Source of the DNA: Fimbriimonadaceae bacterium
Lineage (GTDB): Bacteria; Armatimonadota; Fimbriimonadia; Fimbriimonadales; Fimbriimonadaceae
Length of the DNA: 20,773 nt
Direction: 5' to 3'
NCBI GenBank assembly: GCA_947447315.1
Contig: CANFJD010000013.1
Location: 1 to 20,773 of the forward strand
The position numbers and the translations under genes are program-made. Each line of letters begins with the position of its first letter. The stretch's first letter is position 1. This document shows positions 15,506 to 20,773 of this stretch, piece by piece. The notes below the pieces were generated by a model, which was given only the letters and a program-made list of their open reading frames with translations, was not told the origin of the DNA and made no database searches.

Positions 15506-16091
15506 CGTTTTCTTGCATGAGGAGAGGTACGTCGAGGACGGTAGAGGCCATTTGCCACTCGACCGAAATTGTAACTGAGCGCCGGACCGGGCGCGTAGTG
15601 CCGTACGGCAGAATTTGGTTGGCGCCAGAAATATGACCGACGGCTACTGCCGCGCCCGATTGGCGAGCGATCATTTCGTAACCCGAATTGAGAGGCTGGA
15701 GGCGAGCAGTCTCTGAAAGGCGGCCCTCCGGAAAAATGCAGACGCATTCGCCCGATTTCAAGAGCGCAATGGCCCAACGGATGGCCTTGCGGTCAGCCGA
15801 ATTTGGCACCACAGGGAATGCCCGGAAAATACGCATCAGTCGACCCAGGCCACGGATTTCGAACAGCGATTGCTTCGCCATGAAGTGGACCGGTCGGGGG
15901 CAAGCCCATTGCACCAAGATAGGATCGAGGTCACTTATGTGATTTACAACCAAAAGAAGTCCCCTCCGCTTTGGTAGAGTGTCGCGTCCGATCCTTCTTC
16001 CTCGGCGCTGGCAGTAAAAGCGAAGCCACGCGGTTGTGAATGGTCGAAGCACCAATCGGATTAGCCACCAGAGCCATAGGGGATAGCGCAT
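15492..16091 (-). CDS. plsC: 1-acyl-sn-glycerol-3-phosphate acyltransferase (PlsC family)
   Basis: A 199-residue membrane-associated acyltransferase that probably makes phosphatidic acid from lysophosphatidic acid in phospholipid synthesis. An N-terminal hydrophobic anchor (about 4-23) precedes the catalytic motif NHISDLDP (50-57), with the HX4D pair His51 and Asp56. FMAKQSLFEIRGLGRLMRIF (70-89) is motif II, FPEGRLSETARL (120-131) is motif III, and AAVAVGHI (147-154) takes the place of motif IV. The length is at the short end of the family. The ATG directly follows the purN stop (TAAATG), so it is co-transcribed and probably coupled. The acceptor could differ from lysophosphatidate, because the family includes other lipid acyltransferases. 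Confidence 0.88.
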   Translation of the reverse strand: MRYPLWLWWLIRLVLRPFTTAWLRFYCQRRGRRIGRDTLPKRRGLLLVVNHISDLDPILVQWACPRPVHFMAKQSLFEIRGLGRLMRIFRAFPVVPNSADRKAIRWAIALLKSGECVCIFPEGRLSETARLQPLNSGYEMIARQSGAAVAVGHISGANQILPYGTTRPVRRSVTISVEWQMASTVLDVPLLMQENDEKL

Positions 16092-16610
16092 TTAGCCTTC
16101 CCGGACTTTTCTGATGGCTTCGGGATAGGCAATGTGCTCGGCTTCCAGAACCCGGGCGGCGAGGGAAGCAGCGGTATCGGTCGGCAAGACTTGGACGCGA
16201 CGCTGAAGGATGATTTCGCCTTCGTCGTAGTACTCCGTGACGCGGTGGACAGTGCATCCCGATACGGTTTCGCCGGCATCAATGACGGCTTGATGGACAT
16301 GCATCCCGTACATGCCGGGTCCGCCAAAATTAGGTAGCAGGGCGGGGTGAATGTTGAGGACGGTTCTTTCTAGGAGCGCTTCGGGCCGCAGAAGTCTCAT
16401 GTAGCCGGCCAGGCAGAGAAGCTCGATGCCATCCAGAACCGCTTCGGGGTGATTGGATACGCGAATATTCAGGCCCATCGCCTGTGCCTTTAATATCGCC
16501 GGAGCATCGGCACGGGTGCCAACGACGGCAGTTACTTCTCCCGGAAATGCATTTGCGATGGCGACCATGTTGGAGCCTTGGCCACGCGACCCAACGAGAA
16601 TTCCGATCAC
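16092..16610 (-). CDS. purN: Phosphoribosylglycinamide formyltransferase 1 (GAR transformylase)
   Basis: Transfers a formyl group from 10-formyltetrahydrofolate to GAR, the third step of purine synthesis, in the cytoplasm. I chose GTG at 16610 (172 residues, beginning MIGILVGSRGQGSNM), because the first strand and phosphate-binding loop of the family start there. The longer reading from 16670 adds twenty residues with no homology, and a GATAAT box sits 6 nt before this GTG. Key residues are Asn86, His88 in LNIHPALLPNFGG (85-97) and Asp129 in YYDEGEIILQ (127-136), which match the Asn106, His108 and Asp144 catalytic triad of E. coli PurN. AGYMRLL (68-74) is also typical. No other pur gene is nearby. 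It is the first gene of the purN-plsC-kynU operon. Confidence 0.94.
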   Translation of the reverse strand: MIGILVGSRGQGSNMVAIANAFPGEVTAVVGTRADAPAILKAQAMGLNIRVSNHPEAVLDGIELLCLAGYMRLLRPEALLERTVLNIHPALLPNFGGPGMYGMHVHQAVIDAGETVSGCTVHRVTEYYDEGEIILQRRVQVLPTDTAASLAARVLEAEHIAYPEAIRKVREG

Positions 16611-16616
16611 GCCTCT

Positions 16617-16622
16617 ATTATC
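16617..16622 (-). promoter_or_regulatory. -10 box of the purN-plsC-kynU operon
   Basis: On the minus strand GATAAT (5 of 6 match to TATAAT) ends exactly 6 nt before the GTG at 16610, which places transcription start on the G. There is no room for a ribosome-binding site, so the purN message should be leaderless. No standard -35 is found at 16-18 nt. Confidence 0.5.
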
Positions 16623-16668
16623 CCGGCTTCGCGGATCACAAGATTTGCTACACCGGATTGGCATATAC

Positions 16669-16703
16669 AAAAAAACCCCTTCTGTCCACAGGACAGAAGG
16701 GGT
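16669..16703 (-). terminator. Intrinsic terminator of the cytochrome oxidase operon
   Basis: A perfect 13-bp stem (16675-16687 with 16691-16703, core CCCCTTCTGTCC) has a 3-nt loop and, on the minus strand, is followed by seven U residues (16675-16669). It begins 21 nt after the coxD stop. This is a classic rho-independent terminator and insulates the purN operon promoter from cox transcription. Confidence 0.95.
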
Positions 16704-16724
16704 ATGGGTTGAGCTGCGAGATGC

Positions 16725-17192
16725 TTAGCGAGGGCGGAAGCCTTGTTCCACTTCCGGAGTGGAACTGGGCTTACCTTCGGGCGGCCAAACACGCGGGAGG
16801 GCCGTTTCACCACCGTTGTGAGGAACGTTGGTTTCCCACCCGTTAACCTGCTCGAACTTACGCGTGCCGTAGTCGCCAAGGATGCCGAACATGAGGAACA
16901 ACACCAAGAAGCCCGCGATCACCCAGATACGCGCCAGGGCGGAGGCGAACTTGACACCCATGAAGAACCAAATTACCAACGCCGCCTTGATGGTAGCGAT
17001 GCCGACGGCGACCAGGTTGTTTATCACGATGCCCGGAATCGGTCCGACGCTCGGCAAGGTGACGTAGGATGCACCAATGGTGAGACCCATCAGCACCATG
17101 AGCAGAAGCAGAATACCGACGAGCGTGCCGAACGGCAGCTCGTGCGACGCGTGATCGCCGTGGGAATTTGCGGAAAGAGGAGTAGTGGCCAT
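16725..17192 (-). CDS. ctaF: Cytochrome c oxidase subunit IV (prokaryotic COX4-type)
   Basis: A 155-residue inner-membrane protein, last gene of the oxidase operon. A His-rich N-terminus (SHGDHASHELPFG) precedes three membrane helices at about 21-45, 54-79 and 85-106, the layout of the small subunit IV (COX4_pro) that helps assemble or stabilise the oxidase core. The IKAALVIWFFMGVKFAS segment (68-84) is typical of the family. The last 45 residues form a Pro/Glu-rich soluble tail (WPPEGKPSSTPEVEQ) longer than usual. The gene starts 4 nt after coxC, and the operon terminator follows it closely. Naming varies (ctaF, coxD, caaD), and the symbol given is by position and topology. Confidence 0.88.
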   Translation of the reverse strand: MATTPLSANSHGDHASHELPFGTLVGILLLLMVLMGLTIGASYVTLPSVGPIPGIVINNLVAVGIATIKAALVIWFFMGVKFASALARIWVIAGFLVLFLMFGILGDYGTRKFEQVNGWETNVPHNGGETALPRVWPPEGKPSSTPEVEQGFRPR

Positions 17193-17196
17193 GGTC

Positions 17197-17883
17197 TTAG
17201 TGGGGTTTCGGCATCAGGTACATGAGCGGGAACAGGAAGATCCACACTAGGTCGACGAAGTGCCAGTACAGCCCAACCAGTTCGGTGGGGATGTAATCCT
17301 TCATTACGGAATCGCACTTTCTCCACCAAAGGTTGAAGAGAGCGCTGAGAACGATGATGCCCACGATGATGTGCAGGGCGTGGAGTCCGGTCATACCGAA
17401 GTACAGGCCGTAGAACAACTGCGCGTAGTTGGCATTCGCGCCGTTCAGATGCTCGGGAACCGAGCCAAAAGTCGGTCCGGGATACAAATGGTGCTCGAAC
17501 TTGGCGGAGTACTCAAACGCCTTTACAACCAAGAAGATGAAAGCACAGGCGATGGTGATTCCGATATTCGCCAGTACCAGGCCGCGTTCCTTACGCTGAG
17601 CAGACCGAACCGCTACCGCGACTGTAAACGAGCTGATGAGCAGCACAATGGTGTTGAACGCACCGAGCTTTACATCCAGTTCTTCGTGAGCCAGATACCA
17701 GTCCATTTGATACATGGACCGGTACAGCGTGTAGATGAGGAAGAGCGCGCCGAAGAACATGACTTCGGTAACAAGGAACGTCCACATACCAACGATATAG
17801 CTATCGTTCTGCTGTTCGATGTTCTCGAACTGGTGGTGAAGCGCACCGTGATCTTCGTGAGTGTCGTGGGCAATGGCGGCCAT
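17197..17883 (-). CDS. ctaE: Cytochrome c oxidase subunit III
   Basis: A 228-residue inner-membrane subunit. It has five predicted helices (about 29-54, 74-94, 103-123, 155-185 and 203-223), the short form found in many caa3 and quinol oxidases, without the first two helices of the seven-helix type. Family marks are WTFLVTEVMFFGALF (34-48, with Glu40), LLISSFTVAVAV (81-92), GLHALHIIVGI (166-176) and YWHFVDLVWIFLFPLMYL (206-223). It holds lipids and supports proton uptake by subunit I but carries no metal. The ATG overlaps the coxA stop by one base (TAATG), and a perfect AGGAGG precedes it inside the end of coxA. Confidence 0.95.
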   Translation of the reverse strand: MAAIAHDTHEDHGALHHQFENIEQQNDSYIVGMWTFLVTEVMFFGALFLIYTLYRSMYQMDWYLAHEELDVKLGAFNTIVLLISSFTVAVAVRSAQRKERGLVLANIGITIACAFIFLVVKAFEYSAKFEHHLYPGPTFGSVPEHLNGANANYAQLFYGLYFGMTGLHALHIIVGIIVLSALFNLWWRKCDSVMKDYIPTELVGLYWHFVDLVWIFLFPLMYLMPKPH

Positions 17884-19649
17884 TAGTGTCCTCCTTCTTC
17901 CAGCTTGCTGGCGGTTTCGTCGTGACTATCCATCATGCCCGGGTGCTCATGCGAATTTTCGATGGCCTGCTGAGCACGATCCTGCTCGTATTCCGTGACC
18001 GGGTCGAAGTCGTAGACTTCGTCGAGGACGATCGGAATCTGGAGGAAGTTGGTGGACGGGGGCGGAGAAGGAATCTCCCACTCCAAGCCGTGCGCTCCCC
18101 ATGGGTTCGCGCTGGCCTTACGACCACTCACCAGTGACTTGCTCAGATAGAACGCTGGCAGAAGGAAACCGATACCAAGGAAGCCCGAACCGAGGGTGCT
18201 CATGATGTTGTACACCTGGTACTCGGGAGCGAGGTAGTAGTAGTGGTAGCGTCGCGGCATACCCAGCCAACCCACGATGAACTGCGGGAAGAAGGTGAGG
18301 TTAAAGCCAAGGAACACGATGATCGCGTTGGCTTTGGCGATGCCTTCGGCGTATAGGCGACCCGTCATCTTCGGCCACCAGTAGTGGAGGCCACCCAAAA
18401 AGGCAGTCATTGTTCCACCAACCATGACGTAGTGGAAGTGCGCAACAACGAAGTACGTCGCCGTAAGGTGCACGTCGGTACCCATGGAGCCGAGGAACAG
18501 ACCAGTGAGACCGCCGACGGTGAACAAGCCGATGAAGCCCAACGCGTACAGCATCGGTGATTGAAGCCGGATGTTAGCCTTGTACAGCGTCGCGGTCCAG
18601 TTGAACACCTTGATGGCGCTGGGGACCGCAACCAAGAAGCTGATCAGCGAGAACACGATGCCCTGGTACATGGACTGGCTGGAGATGAACATGTGGTGTC
18701 CCCAAACCAAGAATCCGAGACCAGCGATCGCCAACGTGGAGAAGGCAATGAAGTGGTAGCCAAAGACGCGCTTGCGAGCAAAGTTGGCAATGAGTTCGCT
18801 GATGATGCCGAAGGCCGGCAAGATCATGATGTAAACGGCCGGGTGGCTATAGAACCAGAACAGGTGCTGGAACAGAACCGGGTCGCCACCGAGTTCCGGG
18901 TTGAAGATCGGAAGCTTAAAGGCTCGCTCGAATACAACGAGGAGCAAGGTGATGGCAACGACCGGCGTACCGAGAATGATAACGACGGCAGTGGCGTAAT
19001 GGGCCCAAACGAAGAGCGGCAACCGGAACCAGGTCATGCCCGGGGCGCGCATCTTGTGGGTGGTAACGATGAAGTTAATACCCGTGGTGATGGAGCTAAA
19101 CCCGATGATGAACACGCCGGTTAGAACCAGCGTGACGTTCGAGTTAGAGTACATCGAGCTGTAAGGCGTGTAGAACGTCCAGCCGCCATCGACGCCGCCG
19201 TTGATCATGCCGGCGAGGATCAGAATGCCGCCCGCCATGTACAAGTACCAGCTGAGCAGGTTCAACCGAGGGAACGCCATGTCCCTCGCGCCGATCATGA
19301 TGGGCAAGAAAAAGTTACCGAAGACGGACGGGATGGCCACGACGAGGAACGTGAAGACCATGATGACGCCGTGGCTAGAGAACACCTTGTTATAGGTGTC
19401 GCTCTCTAGAACCACGCCGGCCGGTGCCGTGAGTTCCCAACGGATCATTGCCGCGGCTAATGACCCCAAGAAGAAGAAGAACGTGACCGAGATGAGATAC
19501 AGGATGGCGATGCGTTTGTGGTCGCCCGTGAGCAACCACGACTTAAGCCCACCAAACTCGTTGATGTAGTTCGTTTCACTCGCTGCCGGAGTGGGCTGAC
19601 TGATCACCCCATTCCCTGCCGACGTTGGATCTACCGGAATTGCACTCAT
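17883..19649 (-). CDS. ctaD: Cytochrome c oxidase subunit I, A2-type heme-copper oxidase
   Basis: The 588-residue catalytic subunit reduces O2 to water and pumps protons. About twelve membrane helices are present. Metal ligands are all visible: His93 (SSHGVIMVF, low-spin heme), His269 with Tyr273 (YSHPAVY, CuB and the crosslinked tyrosine), His318-His319 (WGHHMF, CuB), and His404 and His406 (VVAHFHYVM, high- and low-spin hemes). Lys347 in PSAIKVFNW is the K-channel lysine. YSHPAVY replaces GHPEVY, so the D-channel Glu is absent and the Tyr-Ser pair marks an A2-type enzyme, as in Thermus and Rhodothermus caa3. The C-terminal 60 residues are acidic and His-rich. There is no subunit III fusion. 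It starts 7 nt after coxB. Confidence 0.97.
   Translation of the reverse strand: MSAIPVDPTSAGNGVISQPTPAASETNYINEFGGLKSWLLTGDHKRIAILYLISVTFFFFLGSLAAAMIRWELTAPAGVVLESDTYNKVFSSHGVIMVFTFLVVAIPSVFGNFFLPIMIGARDMAFPRLNLLSWYLYMAGGILILAGMINGGVDGGWTFYTPYSSMYSNSNVTLVLTGVFIIGFSSITTGINFIVTTHKMRAPGMTWFRLPLFVWAHYATAVVIILGTPVVAITLLLVVFERAFKLPIFNPELGGDPVLFQHLFWFYSHPAVYIMILPAFGIISELIANFARKRVFGYHFIAFSTLAIAGLGFLVWGHHMFISSQSMYQGIVFSLISFLVAVPSAIKVFNWTATLYKANIRLQSPMLYALGFIGLFTVGGLTGLFLGSMGTDVHLTATYFVVAHFHYVMVGGTMTAFLGGLHYWWPKMTGRLYAEGIAKANAIIVFLGFNLTFFPQFIVGWLGMPRRYHYYYLAPEYQVYNIMSTLGSGFLGIGFLLPAFYLSKSLVSGRKASANPWGAHGLEWEIPSPPPSTNFLQIPIVLDEVYDFDPVTEYEQDRAQQAIENSHEHPGMMDSHDETASKLEEGGH
17890..17895 (-). promoter_or_regulatory. 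Strong Shine-Dalgarno for coxC inside the coxA end
   Basis: On the minus strand AGGAGG lies 6 nt before the coxC ATG and within the last codons of coxA. It is a perfect anti-16S match, in contrast to the first genes of most transcripts here, which have none. Confidence 0.8.
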
Positions 19650-19656
19650 TTTCTTC

Positions 19657-20773
19657 TTATTGTCCCGCCGCCTCCTGCTGGGCGGCGATCGCGTTTACCG
19701 AGAGGTTGCCCTTTCGGCTGGTGGGAGTCGCATCGGTTGGATTCTCACCTTGTTGTTGAAACTGGATAGCGTTGCTGGAAAGTGGCGTCATAGAGTTTCG
19801 AGCACCGGTGGTTACGGCAGAGCCGCGGTCGGTTCCGCTGGTCGGCACGGCCGAGGTGGGTAGCCCGAGTACCTTCATATACGCAACTAGCTTAATAACG
19901 TCTTCCTCCGTGAGCTGGCCCTGATATTCGGGCATCTCTTGACCGTATCCGGCGGAGAGCTGGTTGTGCGGGCGAAGGATCGATTCTCGCAGATAAGCGT
20001 CATCGGCCAAGACCAGTTCGCCGTTGCTCATACGTCGGCGAGTGTTATAGATGGAATACAGCGACGGTCCCTTGACGGTGTCTTTGGCGCCATGGCAATT
20101 GTTACAGGCCAGGCTGGTAAAGAGTTTTTGTCCGCTCTGCTCCATTGTCATCGGAGTTGTGGATTGACCGCCGTTGGCGATCCATTCCGCGTATTCCTTA
20201 GCCGGCATGGCAACCACGGTTCCACCCATTTCGGAGTGTTGCGTTCCGCAGTACATGCTGCAGAACAGGTGGTACTTGCCGGGTTGGGTGGCGTTAAACC
20301 ACAAGGTGGTGTAGCGTCCGGGAACCACGTGCATTTGAACGCGGAAGGCCGGAATGTAGAAAGCGTGGATCACGTCTTGGCTGATCATGATCAGCTTGAC
20401 CGGCTTCCCGACCGGTACGTGAAGGGTGTTATTTTCGCGAACACCATTCGGATGCTGAACATGCCACATCCATTGCTTTCCAATAACGTAAATTTCCTGG
20501 GCATCCTTCGGCGGAACGCGCATGGTCACAAATACCGAGGCGCCCCAGTAAAAAATGAACAGGCCCAAGATGAGCGGAATGATCGTCCAGCTAAGTTCCA
20601 ACCGCAGATCTTCGTAGATGGGCCGGGAACGATCGGCCGGGCTTCCCTTTCGATATTTGATCGTGAAGAAGATCACCCCGAATCCCACGATGGTGGTGAA
20701 CAACAACGTCAAGATGCACAACGTGTAGAAGAGGGCATCGTGCTGATCCGCAAATGACGATGCACGCGGGGGC
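19657..20773 (-). CDS. ctaC: Cytochrome c oxidase subunit II with fused cytochrome c domain (caa3 type), N-terminus outside window
   Basis: The frame stays open to the window edge (PPRASSFADQHDALFYTL before the first membrane helix), so the start lies beyond 20773 and the TTG at 20721 is not the true start. At least 371 residues are present. Two helices (in-window residues about 18-40 and 60-82) anchor it, and the cupredoxin domain faces outward. The CuA ligands are His136 (VIHAF), Cys171, Cys175, His179 and Met182 (CSMYCGTQHSEMGG, bases 20227-20262). A class I cytochrome c domain follows, with CNNCH (bases 20092-20106) and probable axial Met in GQEMPEY. Electrons pass from the heme c to CuA and on to subunit I. 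After the heme domain comes a low-complexity tail of about 65 residues, rich in Ser, Thr, Ala and Gln. Confidence 0.96.
   Translation of the reverse strand, partial: PPRASSFADQHDALFYTLCILTLLFTTIVGFGVIFFTIKYRKGSPADRSRPIYEDLRLELSWTIIPLILGLFIFYWGASVFVTMRVPPKDAQEIYVIGKQWMWHVQHPNGVRENNTLHVPVGKPVKLIMISQDVIHAFYIPAFRVQMHVVPGRYTTLWFNATQPGKYHLFCSMYCGTQHSEMGGTVVAMPAKEYAEWIANGGQSTTPMTMEQSGQKLFTSLACNNCHGAKDTVKGPSLYSIYNTRRRMSNGELVLADDAYLRESILRPHNQLSAGYGQEMPEYQGQLTEEDVIKLVAYMKVLGLPTSAVPTSGTDRGSAVTTGARNSMTPLSSNAIQFQQQGENPTDATPTSRKGNLSVNAIAAQQEAAGQ

Noticed and set aside
16611..16670. Longer purN start adding twenty residues
   Set aside because: The added residues (MYMPIRCSKSCDPRSRDNRG) have no family match, and the conserved first strand begins at the GTG at 16610, which sits at ideal distance from a GATAAT box.
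17260..17886. Plus-strand open frame of 208 codons opposite coxC
   Set aside because: It lies fully antisense to a clear oxidase subunit III with intact motifs and has no family features of its own.
18561..19124. Plus-strand open frame of 187 codons opposite coxA
   Set aside because: Highly charged low-complexity translation antisense to metal-ligand regions of subunit I; a shadow.
20719..20721. TTG at 20721 as the coxB start
   Set aside because: The frame continues upstream with a sequence typical of subunit II N-termini and remains open to the window edge, so the gene is simply cut by the window.
19939..20757. Plus-strand open frame of 272 codons opposite coxB
   Set aside because: It mirrors the conserved CuA and heme c region of CoxB; the composition is typical of a shadow frame and no domain is recognisable.
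1..20773. CRISPR arrays, tRNA or rRNA genes, insertion sequences, toxin-antitoxin or defence genes
   Set aside because: No regularly spaced direct repeats, no tRNA-like cloverleaf, no transposase and no recognisable defence domain were seen on either strand.

Overview
The window is about 20.8 kb of gene-dense, moderately GC-rich bacterial chromosome. It holds fourteen protein genes that I can support, with little intergenic space and no RNA gene, CRISPR array or insertion sequence. Gene content suggests a diderm, aerobic, saccharolytic heterotroph. The evidence is a CBM9/beta-barrel protein ending in Phe (outer membrane), secreted GH2 and GH3 glycosidases with accessory domains, a caa3-type cytochrome oxidase and de novo purine synthesis. 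The gene style, with many GTG/TTG starts and -10-like boxes set right against start codons, recalls Armatimonadota (Fimbriimonadia). That placement is inference only and needs a database search.

Left part, mostly + strand, 159-6377. It begins with a secreted CBM9-like/beta-barrel protein, then an orphan membrane histidine kinase, queF (queuosine precursor synthesis) and a 56-residue DUF1328 membrane protein at 3802-3972. A perfect 20-bp inverted repeat follows; it separates the DUF1328 gene from a small convergent minus-strand ORF. Next comes a secreted cyclophilin-type peptidyl-prolyl isomerase, translationally coupled to a secreted protein of unknown function.

Middle, + strand, 6388-14331. 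A homodimer-type ABC exporter is followed by two secreted glycosidases: a GH2 beta-galactosidase-like enzyme with a C-terminal discoidin/CBM32-like domain, and a GH3 beta-glucosidase-like enzyme with an inserted PA14-like domain and a C-terminal Fn3-like domain. The two glycosidases probably act together on extracytoplasmic oligosaccharides. A hairpin around the GH2 stop codon and a -10-like box just before the GH3 start suggest that GH3 also has its own promoter.

Right part, minus strand, 14342-20773. One compact operon reads purN-plsC-kynU (formyltransferase, acyltransferase, kynureninase) and converges on GH3. Upstream of it, behind a clear intrinsic terminator, lies the cytochrome oxidase operon coxB-coxA-coxC-coxD (subunits II-I-III-IV). 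CoxB carries a fused cytochrome c domain and runs off the right edge of the window. CoxA has the YSHPAVY motif of A2-type oxidases.

The most consistent unexplained pattern is regulatory. Five genes have a TATAAT-like hexamer ending 5-7 nt before the start codon, so transcription would begin on or next to the initiation codon. Two more have such a box giving leaders of only about 6-9 nt. This suggests widespread leaderless or near-leaderless translation. I found no convincing novel defence or mobile system here.
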